Positions 46,040 through 55,841 are shown, counted from the stretch's first letter. The stretch: 64,000 bases of DNA from Arsukibacterium sp. (GCF_018402695.1 NZ_JAGYIM010000016.1:558001-622000); one strand, 5' to 3'. Notes: generated from the sequence alone by a model not told the origin. A program made the numbers and translations.

Positions 46040-46975
46040 ATGTATACCGGTTTTTTCGGTTTAACCAGCCCCCCTTTTTCCATTGCCCCGAATCCGGATT
46101 TTATGTATCTGGGGACAAGGCATACCGAGGCGCTGGCTCATTTGCGCTATGGCCTGGGTGATGCCGGCGGTTTTGTGTTGCTGACCGGCGAAGTGGGTAC
46201 CGGCAAAACAACCGTGTCGCGATCATTGCTGCAGGAACTCGATAGTAATACTGATATAGCCTTTATTCTGAACCCGACATTGTCGGAGCTGGAGCTGCTG
46301 GCTGCCATTTGTGATGAACTTCGAATCCGTTATAAAAAAGCCGATGCCAGTTTAAAACTGCTGGGCGATAAAATTACCCAGCGCTTGCAAAAAAATCATC
46401 AGGCCGGCAAAAAAACCATTCTGATAATTGATGAAGCCCAGCATTTGCAGCCGGCGGTATTGGAGCAGTTGCGGCTGCTGACCAATCTGGAAACCAATAC
46501 CAAAAAATTGCTGCAGGTTATATTAATTGGCCAGCCGGAACTGCAACAATTATTGCAGCGGAACGACTTACGCCAGTTAGCACAGCGGATCACCGCCCGC
46601 TATCATTTGTTACCGCTGGATTTAAACGAAGTACAGCACTATTTGAAATACCGCTTGCAGGTAGCGGGCTGCAGCCGGCCTGTTTTCAGCCAGAAAGCGG
46701 TTGCTGCGCTTTATCAGCATAGTGGCGGTATTCCGAGATTACTTAATCTATTGGCTGATCGTGCCATGCTGGCCGCATACAGTCAGCAAATGCCGATTGT
46801 CGAGACGGCGCAGGTGCAACGCGCGGCGACAGAAGTATTACCACTTAGCCAGTCAGCGGGTCATACAGCCGCCAGGTTACCGTTACCAGGATGGTTATGG
46901 CCGTTATTGGCCTGCACTGGTATAGTTGTCGGGTTTTTACTGGCGATGGTTTTACTGCCCGTGTTTAAAGGCTAA
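46040..46975 (+). CDS. ExeA/GspA-like AAA+ ATPase
   Basis: The 311-residue protein starts MYTGFFGLTSPPFSIAPNPD, the standard opening of ExeA/MshM ATPases. It has Walker A LLTGEVGTGKTTVSRSLL, Walker B KKTILIIDEAQHL, and one C-terminal membrane segment (WLWPLLACTGIVVGFLLAMV). ExeA works with ExeB in the assembly of the type II secretion secretin across the peptidoglycan. The gene after it encodes a GspB-like protein, so they form an exeAB-like pair. MshM or a polysaccharide-related relative is the alternative. Confidence 0.88.
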   Translation: MYTGFFGLTSPPFSIAPNPDFMYLGTRHTEALAHLRYGLGDAGGFVLLTGEVGTGKTTVSRSLLQELDSNTDIAFILNPTLSELELLAAICDELRIRYKKADASLKLLGDKITQRLQKNHQAGKKTILIIDEAQHLQPAVLEQLRLLTNLETNTKKLLQVILIGQPELQQLLQRNDLRQLAQRITARYHLLPLDLNEVQHYLKYRLQVAGCSRPVFSQKAVAALYQHSGGIPRLLNLLADRAMLAAYSQQMPIVETAQVQRAATEVLPLSQSAGHTAARLPLPGWLWPLLACTGIVVGFLLAMVLLPVFKG

Positions 46976-46990
46976 GAAGTTAAGAGGTTA

Positions 46991-47761
46991 ATGGTGTCAA
47001 TTTTAATGGATGCACTGAAACAACAGGTAGAGCCGGTCACGGCGACAACCGTTTCGCAACCAGCTAATGGTTGGCGTAATCTGGCACTGCTGCTGGGTTT
47101 TTGTCTGGCCTTGTTACTGGGCTTTGCCCTGGCCAGCTGGTGGCAGACAACAAACGCGCCCCAGCCAGTTGCCAGTGATACCATAGCCGAACCCGCCGAG
47201 CCTGACGTTGCCACTCGCAGTACCATAGTAGCCGCGCTGTTAAGCGTACCACCCGAAACCGAGACAGCGTTGAGCGCTGAACCTGCCGTTAAGTCATCCA
47301 GGCCCCGGCAGGAGCAGTTTAAAGCTGAACCTAAAGTGGTCAGTGTAACTGCGCCGTCATCAGAGCCAGACTCAGGTGAAATTGCAGCGCAACCGGCTGT
47401 TTCATCGCAGCCAGAGGTTGAAGTGTCAGATGAGTTGCGTCAGCGTTTTGCCTCAGCGATGGCGGCCAGTGAGGTGGATAACCGCCAGTCCAGATCTGCC
47501 CTGCGTGGCAATAGTGCTCCGGCACAGGATATCAGCGAGCTGGCACCCGCGCTGCAACAACAAATTCCAGCTCTGCGGTTTGAAGCTCACGTATATGCCA
47601 CTCAGGGAGCTCAGCGCTGGATCAAAGTCAATGGTAAGAGCTTACAGGAAGGACAATGGGTTACTGCAGATATTCAGTTGCAGGAAATTACCCCGCACTT
47701 TGTATTGCTGAAAATGGATAACGAATTATTCAGTATGCCTGCACTGACTGACTATAAATGA
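46991..47761 (+). CDS. GspB/ExeB-like type II secretion accessory protein
   Basis: The 256-residue protein has a short cytoplasmic start (SILMDALKQQ), one membrane segment (LALLLGFCLALLLGFALASW), a long low-complexity proline/alanine/glutamate linker, and a folded C-terminal domain of the T2SSB type (FEAHVYATQGAQRWIKVNGK, then LQEITPHFVLLKMD). It follows the ExeA-like ATPase by 15 bp and should be its partner in the periplasm. The rest of the secretion genes are not in the window. Confidence 0.85.
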   Translation: MVSILMDALKQQVEPVTATTVSQPANGWRNLALLLGFCLALLLGFALASWWQTTNAPQPVASDTIAEPAEPDVATRSTIVAALLSVPPETETALSAEPAVKSSRPRQEQFKAEPKVVSVTAPSSEPDSGEIAAQPAVSSQPEVEVSDELRQRFASAMAASEVDNRQSRSALRGNSAPAQDISELAPALQQQIPALRFEAHVYATQGAQRWIKVNGKSLQEGQWVTADIQLQEITPHFVLLKMDNELFSMPALTDYK

Positions 47762-47772
47762 TCTGTTTTGGT

Positions 47773-48918
47773 TTACAGATAGTTACGTACATCCAGACCA
47801 TATTTTTTTAAATCGACGCAACCTTCAATATGCTCTTCCTGCTGGCGCGATAAATCCATTATCTTCGGAATAATATGGTGTTGGTGCACGCTGTGGTAAA
47901 ACAACTTCACTTTCGGTTGGGTGGGCTTCTTCGGGTTATTTTCCAGCACCAGTGCCAGCTTGCCGGTAGTTAATTTAACCACGGTACCTGGCGGGTAAAC
48001 GCCAATGCACTTGATAAACAACTGTAACAGTTCGGTGTCCAGCTGTAACGGGGTCAGGCTTAGTAAATAGCGCGAGGCTGCCAGCGGGCTTTGGTTGCTG
48101 TTGGCCGGGTTTGTCAGTTTTTCATACTGGTTAACGATAGCCAGCATCTGGCTGCCTTTTGCTATCTGGGCGCCTTTGATCGGCGGTGAACCACTGCCAT
48201 CAAGCAAAGCACAGTGCTGACTGATCCACAACGAGACCTGACCGGCTAAGTCTTTATTGCGTTGTAATGCGGCCAGGCTGGTGCCGATGGCGGCTGCATC
48301 GGGCTGGTTCATCAATTCAGGTTTCAGGGCTTTACCAACATCATGCAATAGCGCGGCGGTAATCAGTGTTTTGCTGCGATCGCTGGGTAAATTGATAAAC
48401 TTGGCAAAGGCGGCGATATAAACCGCGCAGTTGACGCTATGTTGCAACAAACTGTCGCTTTGCTCAGCTATCCGGGTTAAACATAACAAAACATCCTGAT
48501 TACGGCTTACTGAATCAGACAAACCGGCACTGACTTCGTGGACCAACATTAAATCAATGGGTTGTTGGCTGCGGGTAGCGTCTAGCACCAACTGCTGCAC
48601 CCGCTGACTTTGCAGCAGCGCTTTTTCGGCCCGCGGCCACTCGTCAGCGAATAAATGCCGTACCGGCGCAGTGTCCGTTTCAGTTGGTGGCGGTGCTGGT
48701 TTTTCGGCAGGTGGGGTAGCTGATGCGTCGTCTGTGGCTAAAAATCTGGCCGGATCAACCAGGACCGTCAGTACTCCTTTAGCTTGCAACTGAGCAATAG
48801 CTTGCTGACTGCGAACCCAGCCAGCATGCTTAACGATAATATCACCGCGTTGCTCTACAACTTCAACAACATAGCTGCCTGGTTGCAGCTCAGTGACAGA
48901 AACTTTTTGATATGCCAT
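47773..48918 (-). CDS. DUF3391 / degenerate HD-GYP-domain protein
   Basis: The 381-residue protein has an N-terminal DUF3391 domain (KVSVTELQPGSYVVEVVEQR) and an HD-GYP-like domain. The first His and the HD pair are there (ITAALLHDVGKALKPELM), but the later metal-binding pair reads QHCALLDGSGSPPIKG instead of HHE..DGSGYP, so the GYP signature and one histidine and one glutamate are changed. Cyclic di-GMP hydrolysis is therefore doubtful; it may bind the nucleotide or a partner instead. It converges with the GspB-like gene. Confidence 0.85.
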   Translation of the reverse strand: MAYQKVSVTELQPGSYVVEVVEQRGDIIVKHAGWVRSQQAIAQLQAKGVLTVLVDPARFLATDDASATPPAEKPAPPPTETDTAPVRHLFADEWPRAEKALLQSQRVQQLVLDATRSQQPIDLMLVHEVSAGLSDSVSRNQDVLLCLTRIAEQSDSLLQHSVNCAVYIAAFAKFINLPSDRSKTLITAALLHDVGKALKPELMNQPDAAAIGTSLAALQRNKDLAGQVSLWISQHCALLDGSGSPPIKGAQIAKGSQMLAIVNQYEKLTNPANSNQSPLAASRYLLSLTPLQLDTELLQLFIKCIGVYPPGTVVKLTTGKLALVLENNPKKPTQPKVKLFYHSVHQHHIIPKIMDLSRQQEEHIEGCVDLKKYGLDVRNYL

Positions 48919-49185
48919 CCAATTGCCAGCTTTAACCTATGCCAAAATTCAGGTTGATTATACGCTGATCGACTTAACCTGGCGTTAACGCTTCGGTTAA
49001 ACGGCGTGATCCTGCGGTTAAGCGGACTGCTTCAGCGTTTTATACTTAATTAGCTGTAAGCATAGCAAAAGCTGGCAACTTTGTTGTTTTTGTTTGTTAT
49101 TGCCAGACGAGCGGCCGGATTGGTTATTTTTGATAATTATCAGTATATAATCGGCCTATTCATTTTTAGCCTGACAGCCGCTCTG

Positions 49186-49683
49186 ATGACTTTACCGTTG
49201 AAACCCAAAAGCCTGGACCGTATTGACCTGAATATTCTCGATACCTTGCAAAAAGAGGGGCGGATAGCCAATGTCGATCTGGCCAGAAAAGTAAACTTAA
49301 GTGCCAGTCCCTGCATCGACCGGGTAAAGCGTCTGGAAAAAAATGGCTATATCGAAGGCTACGGCGCGCGGTTAAATGCCGCTATGCTGGGGTTTGGCAC
49401 CACCGTCTTTATTGAAATTACTCTGGATAACACGACCAGCGCGGTGTTTGATCGCTTTAAAGATGAAGTATTAAAAGTGCCGCATGTGGTGGAGTGTCAT
49501 ATGGTCGCGGGAGGCTTTGATTACCTGTTAAAGTTACGCTTGCCTAATATGGATGCTTACCGGATTATTCTGGAACAAATTGTTGATTTGCCCGGTGTTG
49601 TGAAAAACCACACTTATGTAGTGATCGAGCAGGTAAAACGCGATACCGGGCTGCCGCTGAAAGCTAACGACAGCCTGGGATAA
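49186..49683 (+). CDS. lrp: Leucine-responsive regulator Lrp
   Basis: Starting from the ATG at 49186 the protein has 165 residues, the size of Lrp. The helix-turn-helix is RIANVDLARKVNLSASPCID, with RVKRLEKNGYIEGYGA following. The ligand-sensing RAM domain contains VECHMVAGGFDYLLKLRLPN, nearly identical to Lrp, and ends NHTYVVIEQVKRDTGLPLK. A frame extending to 49081 has no ribosome site. It is a global regulator of amino-acid metabolism. The 260-bp upstream region is long, as for an autoregulated gene. Confidence 0.9.
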   Translation: MTLPLKPKSLDRIDLNILDTLQKEGRIANVDLARKVNLSASPCIDRVKRLEKNGYIEGYGARLNAAMLGFGTTVFIEITLDNTTSAVFDRFKDEVLKVPHVVECHMVAGGFDYLLKLRLPNMDAYRIILEQIVDLPGVVKNHTYVVIEQVKRDTGLPLKANDSLG

Positions 49684-49692
49684 TTCAGTGTT

Positions 49693-50304
49693 TTACATCC
49701 AACGTTCGCTTTCGCGACGTTTAGGCCATAAGGCAGGAAGAACCAGGCCAAAAATAAGGCCAATTAATAAAATGGCCGAACCAATCACCATCGGGTTTTG
49801 CCAGATACTGGTTTGGGTTGCTTCCAGCTGCGCTTTCAGTTGCTCAAAAGAACGGTTTGCCTGGGCTAGCTGTTCTTGCGCATTTTCCCTTTCAACAATG
49901 GCACTATTGAGCTGGCTGCTTAAGTTATTACGTTCCTCTTCTACTTGTTGCAGTTGGGTCCGCTGGTTATCAAAGCGCTCAGTAAGGGTTTCCAGTTGTG
50001 TCACCAGGCCAGGGGTATAACTGATATATTCCTTGGGTAACCAACCGGTTTTATTTCCTTCGTATCTGATTTGCGCATAGTCATTGTCTTCACTGATAAA
50101 AGTCACGTCCTCACCGGCATTAATAGTGCCGACAATCCGGTATTGATTGCCCGGGCCGGAATGCAGATAAACAAACAGTGCATCACTGATAAAAGCCGGT
50201 CTCTCTTCTGCAGATTGCTGGGCCAGTATTGGCCAGCTTAGGGTCATTACAATTAACGGCAGGAAAAATATCCGGGAAACAGAGCTGCGAAATAATCTAA
50301 ACAT
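49693..50304 (-). CDS. ygiM: SH3-domain protein YgiM (TIGR04211 family)
   Basis: The 203-residue protein has an N-terminal signal segment, a bacterial SH3 domain (YLHSGPGNQYRIVGTINAGE, then GWLPKEYISYTPG), a coiled coil of about 70 residues, and a C-terminal membrane segment (NPMVIGSAILLIGLIFGLVL). It is thought to be membrane-anchored with its SH3 domain in the periplasm. It lies divergent to ygiF-glnE, as in Escherichia coli. Its function is not settled. Confidence 0.9.
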   Translation of the reverse strand: MFRLFRSSVSRIFFLPLIVMTLSWPILAQQSAEERPAFISDALFVYLHSGPGNQYRIVGTINAGEDVTFISEDNDYAQIRYEGNKTGWLPKEYISYTPGLVTQLETLTERFDNQRTQLQQVEEERNNLSSQLNSAIVERENAQEQLAQANRSFEQLKAQLEATQTSIWQNPMVIGSAILLIGLIFGLVLPALWPKRRESERWM

Positions 50305-50446
50305 AGGTATCCTAATCCATTCTAATCAACGGTTACACTTGTGCAGGGGTTAACACAATACTCCGGATGATAGGGAGTTGTCAGCAACTTGACAAGTGTA
50401 AAAGTTGGCCGGGCTGGCCGCAGCCTGCTATAGAGGATAGCCTGAT

Positions 50447-51394
50447 ATGAGTATAGAGCTCGAATTAAAGTTTTTATTGGCCCCTGCGCACAGTGATCTG
50501 CTGCCAGCATTGTTAGCCTCCTGCGGCAGGATTACCGACAGCGGCCCGGTAGCACTACTGAACGCATATTATGATACGCCGGATAACTGGTTTCGTCGTC
50601 AGAATATGGGATTGCGTACCCGCCTGAAAAACGGCTGCTTTGAGCAAACCATTAAACTGGCCGGACAGCAACATGGCGCGCTGCAGGCCCGGCCGGAGTT
50701 TAATCTGCCAACCTCCGATATCGTTCCCGATTTAGCGGCCTTTCCTCTGGAGATCTGGCCGGCTGATACTGATATTCAGGCATTGCAACAACAATTGACT
50801 GAAATATTCCGTACCGATTTTATCCGCCACAGCTGGCAGCTAGCCTGCGATGGTACGGTATTGGATGTTGTATATGATACTGGCGATGTGATCGCGGGCA
50901 CTAAGACCGAAGCCATTGCTGAACTTGAGCTGGAACTGCTTAACGGTAATGTTAATCCGTTATTTAGTGTCGCAGAACAACTAATCAGTAAATTGCCGCT
51001 GCGCACCGGTTGGCTTAGTAAGGCGGCCCGGGGGTATCTGCTGGCAGACAAACAGCAACTGAGCATGCCGGTCGCCGAACCGCAGGGGTTAATTGCTAAC
51101 CTGAGCGCCCTGCAATGTGTGGAAGCGGTGTATTACAGACAACTGTCGAATGTGGCTGAGTTGCAATTGCAACTGCCTTTGTTGGAACAGGCCAGTCACT
51201 ATTTGCAGCGGCTCTCAGCTGAGCTAAATACTCTGCAATTTAGCGGCTACAGTCAACAGGCGTCTACCCTGGCCGGTCAGCTGAGCCAAGGTGTGGTTGT
51301 CTTTGAGCTTAAGGCTTACAACAGCTTCTTGCTGGCACTGTCGGTGTTATTATTACAACAAAGTGGTGTGTTAACGGGCCAGGAGAAGTCATGA
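50447..51394 (+). CDS. ygiF: CYTH-domain inorganic triphosphatase, YgiF-like (short)
   Basis: The 315-residue protein begins with the CYTH signature ELELKFLL and holds further tunnel residues (LRTRLKNGCFEQTIKLAGQQ; AIAELELELLNG). The Escherichia coli YgiF has 433 residues with a C-terminal CHAD domain; here only about 110 residues follow the CYTH part, so CHAD is reduced or missing. It overlaps glnE by four bases, the conserved ygiF-glnE operon. Confidence 0.9.
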   Translation: MSIELELKFLLAPAHSDLLPALLASCGRITDSGPVALLNAYYDTPDNWFRRQNMGLRTRLKNGCFEQTIKLAGQQHGALQARPEFNLPTSDIVPDLAAFPLEIWPADTDIQALQQQLTEIFRTDFIRHSWQLACDGTVLDVVYDTGDVIAGTKTEAIAELELELLNGNVNPLFSVAEQLISKLPLRTGWLSKAARGYLLADKQQLSMPVAEPQGLIANLSALQCVEAVYYRQLSNVAELQLQLPLLEQASHYLQRLSAELNTLQFSGYSQQASTLAGQLSQGVVVFELKAYNSFLLALSVLLLQQSGVLTGQEKS

Positions 51395-54192
51395 CTCAAC
51401 CGGACAGTTATTGGCAGGAGGCCTATAACCAGCTTAACAGTACTGCACTTGCCACCGAACAGCAGCAACAACTAATTACCCTGTTAAAAGCCAGTTTATT
51501 TTTAGGCCGTACCCTAACCCAGCAGCCAGAACTGACGGCTTTGTTGCTGGATAAAAGCGCCCTGGTGCAGCAGCTGAAACAGCCGTGGGTCGATCCATTG
51601 AGCAGGGTCGAATTAACCGATGAGGCGGCGGTATTCAGGAGTTTGCGGCGCTACCGCAACCAGGCACTGGCGATGTTGCTGACCGCCGATATCTATCAGC
51701 TACAGAGCACAGAACAGGGGCTGGCCAGGGTGTCGGCTCTGGCAGATTGCCTGATTAACAGTGCATATCGCTGGGCGTATCAGCTGCAACAGCAACAAAA
51801 TGGTACACCTTATGACGAGCAAGGCGTGGCTATGCCAATGCTTATTTTGGGTATGGGTAAGCTTGGCGGCAAAGAGCTTAATTTTTCATCTGATATCGAT
51901 CTGATTTTTACCTATCCTGGTCATGGGGAAACCCGTGACGGCCGCCGCACGCTGGAGCACCAGCAGTTTTTTACCAAAGTTGGCCAGAAACTGATTGCTG
52001 CCCTGCATCAGGCGACCGCGGACGGTTTTGTTTACCGGGTCGATATGCGGTTACGGCCATTTGGCGATAGCGGCCCGCTGGTGCTGAGCTTTGCCGCCCT
52101 GGAGGATTATTATCAGGAGCAGGGGCGTGACTGGGAGCGTTATGCTCTGCTTAAAGCCAGAGTACTGAACCCGGACCCACGCCATGCACCGGAATTACAA
52201 AAGTTACTGAAGCCCTTTATTTACCGGCGATATATCGATTTTTCAGCGATAGAATCGTTGCGCCGAATGAAGCAGCTGATAGAGCAGGAGAACCGGCGGC
52301 GTAACCGGGTAGACAATATCAAGCTGGGTGCCGGGGGTATTCGCGAAGTAGAGTTTGTCGTGCAGACGTTGCAGTTGATCCGGGGTGGCCGGATCCCTCA
52401 GCTGCAGCAGCAAAGCCTGTTAGCCGCGCTGGAAGGCCTGGTGCAGCATGAAATGCTGTCAGCAAACCAGGCCGACGAATTAAAAACGGACTACTTATTG
52501 TTGCGCCGGGTTGAGCAGGCGCTGCAGGGCATTGACGATAAGCAAACGCAAACCCTGCCTGGCGATGAAACTGGCAGGTTGCAGCTGCTGACATGCCTGA
52601 ATATTGATAAATGGGCTAACCTGCAGCAGCAGGTGGCAGATGCCATGCAGCGGGTGCATCAGCAGTTTAAGTTAGTTATCGACCACGAAGACAGCCCGGA
52701 GCAGGAAGAATTAGGTGTTGGCCGCTTGTTGTGGGGCAGCCAGTTACCCGCTACAGAGCTGGCGGAACAGTTGGACTGGCTTGACCCGTCTGCTGCCGTG
52801 GCGATGATTGAAGATATCCATGCTTTTCGACAGGATTGCCAGAAACGCAGTGTCGGTCCGAGAGGCCACGATTTTTTAAGTAAGCTAATGCCAATTTTGC
52901 TGCATTTATTGCAAACAGAGCAGGCAGACAGCTTAGTACTGAGCCGGGTTTTGGGGGTATTCCGGCAAATAATGACCCGCACCGCCTACCTGGAATTATT
53001 GTTTGAAAATCCGGCTGCCCTGCAGCAATTAGTGCTGTTATGCACCCAGAGTGGCTGGCTGGCAGAGCAGCTGGCCCGCTATCCGATGTTACTGGATGAA
53101 CTGATTGATCCGGAACAGTTGTACCGGGTAGCCGATAAAGCTGATTATCAGGATCGGCTCCGCCAATATTTATTACGGGTGCCGGAAGATGACTTAGAGC
53201 TGCTGATGGAAACCTTGCGGCAGTATAAACAGGCACAACAATTGCGGATTGCCGCTGCTGATATTAGTGACGCCTTACCACTGATGCAAGTAAGTGATCA
53301 TCTGACCTGGCTGGCCGAAGTGGTGATGGAGCAGGTGGTAACACTGGCCTGGCAGCAAATGACCGCCCGCTATGGCTTACCGGAAGGCGCAACCGAGGCG
53401 GATCGTGGTTTTGCGGTTATCGCCTATGGCAAAATGGGCGGCCTGGAGCTGGGTTATGGCTCAGACCTCGACCTGGTGTTTGTCCATCACTGCGACAGCC
53501 TGGCCAGTACCAACGGCGATAAGGCAATTGATTCGCGCCAGTTTTATCTTAAGTTAGCCCAGCGGGTCTTGCACCTGGCAACGACCCGCACCAACAGTGG
53601 TGTGTTGTACGACATCGATACCCGGCTGCGGCCCTCCGGCAATTCCGGCCTGCTGGCCATCCATATTGATACTTATTTTCAGTATCTGCGTGACGAAGCC
53701 TGGACCTGGGAGCATCAGGCGTTAGTCAGGGCCAGGTTAATTATTGGTTCAGAGCGGATGGCAGCGCGTTTTAATAAAATCCGGGCCGACATTATTGAAC
53801 TGCAACGCGACCCCGCTCAGTTGTGCCAGGATGTTATCACCATGCGCCAGAAGTTGCGCAGCCACCATGGCAGTGCGGACGATGATATCAAGCATAGTAG
53901 CGGCGGCATTGTTGATCTGGAGTTTATCAGCCAGTATCTGGTGCTTGCCCATGGCAAAGCATACCCGGCGTTATACCGGTTCAGTGATAATATCCGCATT
54001 CTTGCTGCCGCTGCTGATGCTGGTTTACTTGCCAAACAACAGGTGACTGAATTACAGCAAGCGTATCAGTTACTGCGGGGCTGGGGCCATCGGCTGACGC
54101 TGGCGCCGGCCAGAGTGCCCACCGAAAGCAGGCTGGCGACAGCGCGTGCTACCGTAGAGCAGGTTTGGCAACAATTGTTTGCGACCCATTAG
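51391..54192 (+). CDS. glnE: Bifunctional glutamine synthetase adenylyltransferase/deadenylase
   Basis: At 933 residues this is full-length GlnE, which adds and removes AMP on glutamine synthetase under the control of PII. Both nucleotidyltransferase domains are visible: the first has GMGKLGGKELNFSSDIDLIF and RVDMRLRPFGDSGPL, the second YGKMGGLELGYGSDLDLVFV and DIDTRLRPSGNSG. It is coupled to ygiF and converges with the TcpQ-like gene, sharing a few bases at the stops. Confidence 0.96.
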   Translation: MTQPDSYWQEAYNQLNSTALATEQQQQLITLLKASLFLGRTLTQQPELTALLLDKSALVQQLKQPWVDPLSRVELTDEAAVFRSLRRYRNQALAMLLTADIYQLQSTEQGLARVSALADCLINSAYRWAYQLQQQQNGTPYDEQGVAMPMLILGMGKLGGKELNFSSDIDLIFTYPGHGETRDGRRTLEHQQFFTKVGQKLIAALHQATADGFVYRVDMRLRPFGDSGPLVLSFAALEDYYQEQGRDWERYALLKARVLNPDPRHAPELQKLLKPFIYRRYIDFSAIESLRRMKQLIEQENRRRNRVDNIKLGAGGIREVEFVVQTLQLIRGGRIPQLQQQSLLAALEGLVQHEMLSANQADELKTDYLLLRRVEQALQGIDDKQTQTLPGDETGRLQLLTCLNIDKWANLQQQVADAMQRVHQQFKLVIDHEDSPEQEELGVGRLLWGSQLPATELAEQLDWLDPSAAVAMIEDIHAFRQDCQKRSVGPRGHDFLSKLMPILLHLLQTEQADSLVLSRVLGVFRQIMTRTAYLELLFENPAALQQLVLLCTQSGWLAEQLARYPMLLDELIDPEQLYRVADKADYQDRLRQYLLRVPEDDLELLMETLRQYKQAQQLRIAAADISDALPLMQVSDHLTWLAEVVMEQVVTLAWQQMTARYGLPEGATEADRGFAVIAYGKMGGLELGYGSDLDLVFVHHCDSLASTNGDKAIDSRQFYLKLAQRVLHLATTRTNSGVLYDIDTRLRPSGNSGLLAIHIDTYFQYLRDEAWTWEHQALVRARLIIGSERMAARFNKIRADIIELQRDPAQLCQDVITMRQKLRSHHGSADDDIKHSSGGIVDLEFISQYLVLAHGKAYPALYRFSDNIRILAAAADAGLLAKQQVTELQQAYQLLRGWGHRLTLAPARVPTESRLATARATVEQVWQQLFATH

Positions 54193-54770
54193 CCTGGATT
54201 TGGACTAACAATAGGCTGACAATGCTGTTGCAGGTAGGGAGTAAGCCGGTTAGTGATGACGGCGGCGCGTTCATTCGGGCAAAAGTAGGTTAGTACCGGT
54301 TCAGCAAAATCAGGGGCAATGGCTTTGCCAATATTATGCACTGTGCCAAGCAAGGTGGTATCGGTCTGAAAATACTGTTTAATCACATAATCGCGGGGCA
54401 ACGTCCAATATAATTCGATACCCTCACTGCGGGCATAATTGCTCAGGGTGGTTTTTAAACTGTCACCCGCGCGGAACCGCCGGTCAGTAACCAGGCCCTG
54501 CCAGGTCGCAGCAGCCGGCATCACTTCCCGGCCACGCTGGGCCAGGTTGCGGCTTAACTGGCCACTGGTGTCTGGCAGGGTAATATGATAATCACTCTGC
54601 TCGTTACTGCCCGCCTGGTTGCCGCGGATTTTACTGTAGAACTCACTGAATCCGCGGGCCGCAGTGTTGACGGTTTCTTTCTTAAAAATCATATCGGCTT
54701 TGGTTAGCAGCAAGTAGCCGGCGGCTACCAGCGCGCCCAGAATAATGCAGGTGCGTACCCAGTACCACAT
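54189..54770 (-). CDS. TcpQ-domain periplasmic protein, membrane-anchored
   Basis: The 193-residue protein has one N-terminal membrane segment (VRTCIILGALVAAGYLLLT) and a C-terminal domain of the toxin-coregulated-pilus-Q type (WQGLVTDRRFRAGDSLKTTL, SEGIELYWTLPRDYVIKQYF). This domain occurs in secretin-associated and pilus or cell-wall proteins. It begins two bases after the lipid A acyltransferase gene, so the two are cotranscribed. The function here is unknown; an envelope role is likely from context. Confidence 0.75.
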   Translation of the reverse strand: MWYWVRTCIILGALVAAGYLLLTKADMIFKKETVNTAARGFSEFYSKIRGNQAGSNEQSDYHITLPDTSGQLSRNLAQRGREVMPAAATWQGLVTDRRFRAGDSLKTTLSNYARSEGIELYWTLPRDYVIKQYFQTDTTLLGTVHNIGKAIAPDFAEPVLTYFCPNERAAVITNRLTPYLQQHCQPIVSPNPG

Positions 54771-54772
54771 TG

Positions 54773-55732
54773 TTACTGCCTCCCGTTAGCATTGGCGGGC
54801 GTCTCTGTTTTATACAACGACGGGTCCTCTGGCTGTGGCCGGGTTTTGAAGCGGCGGTGCAACCACATGTATTGTTCAGGATGTTTTAACACGGCTTGCT
54901 CAACCCATTGATTCACCCGGGTGACATCGGCTTTATCATCGCCACTCGGGAAATTGTTCAATGCCGGTAATACCTCGACCTGATACCCCTGATAGCCCGG
55001 CAGGCGATAAGTATAGACCGGGATCACCACACAGTTAGCTGCATTAGCGAACAACAGGGTACCGGTGGTGGTCGCCGTTTCTGCTACGGCAAAAAAAGGC
55101 ACAAATTCAGCACGGTTGCGGCCATAGTCCTGATCCGGCAGATAGAAGCACACTTCCTGCTGGTTAAGTGCCTGAATCAGCCCTTTTACATCACGTTTGC
55201 CCACCATATATTTATTGGCGCGGTTGCGGCCATGGTACTGCAAATAGTCCATTAACGGGTTGTTATGGGGCCGGTAAAAGCCAACACTGGGGTGGGTTAA
55301 ACCAAATACCCGGCAGGCCGCTTCTAAATGCAGAAAATGTCCGGCCAGCAACAGCACGCCTTTACCCTCAGCCCGGGCCGCTTCGATATGATGATAACCC
55401 TGAAAATGCGCCAGTTTCCGCACCCGCCAGTCTGGCCACCACCAGCCAATAATGGTTTCAAACAGAGCTTTACCTGACTCGGCAAAATTTGCTTTTAAAA
55501 GTGCCTGTTGTTCTTTTGCCGGCATTTCAGGAAAACATAAGGCAATATTGCGGGCTGCAACTTTGCGTCTGGAGGACATAAGCTTATACAGCAAGGCGCC
55601 AACGGCACGACCTAACAGCATTAATACCCGGTAGGGCAGCCAACTAATCAGCCACATCAGACCTACGCCCAGCCATAATAACCAGTATTGGGGAAGCAAA
55701 AAATGCCAGCTAAAACGGGGAGCATTAACCAC
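54773..55732 (-). CDS. lpxL: Lipid A biosynthesis lauroyltransferase (LpxL/HtrB family)
   Basis: The 319-residue inner-membrane enzyme transfers a secondary acyl chain to Kdo2-lipid IVA. The catalytic HX4E motif is in GHFLHLEAACRVFGL. Further family blocks are GFYRPHNNPLMDYLQYHGRN, CFYLPDQDYGRN and EQYMWLHRRFKTRPQPEDPS. One membrane anchor lies at residues 12-45. Closest in style to LpxL or LpxP. It forms a pair with the TcpQ-like gene. Confidence 0.94.
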   Translation of the reverse strand: MVNAPRFSWHFLLPQYWLLWLGVGLMWLISWLPYRVLMLLGRAVGALLYKLMSSRRKVAARNIALCFPEMPAKEQQALLKANFAESGKALFETIIGWWWPDWRVRKLAHFQGYHHIEAARAEGKGVLLLAGHFLHLEAACRVFGLTHPSVGFYRPHNNPLMDYLQYHGRNRANKYMVGKRDVKGLIQALNQQEVCFYLPDQDYGRNRAEFVPFFAVAETATTTGTLLFANAANCVVIPVYTYRLPGYQGYQVEVLPALNNFPSGDDKADVTRVNQWVEQAVLKHPEQYMWLHRRFKTRPQPEDPSLYKTETPANANGRQ

Positions 55733-55806
55733 AGTGGCTGTCTCAATAGAAAATAATGGGACTATTGTAACGGAAAAAAACCACCAGAAAAGACCAAACT
55801 GGTAAG

Positions 55807-55832
55807 AGGTTCACCGCGTCTGCGGTGAACCT
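55807..55832 (-). terminator. Hairpin after tolC
   Basis: A perfect 11-bp stem AGGTTCACCGC/GCGGTGAACCT with a GTCT loop lies ten bases after the tolC stop. The T-run behind it is weak, so it may stabilise the mRNA end or act as a Rho-assisted terminator. Confidence 0.65.
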
Positions 55833-55841
55833 TAAGCAACA

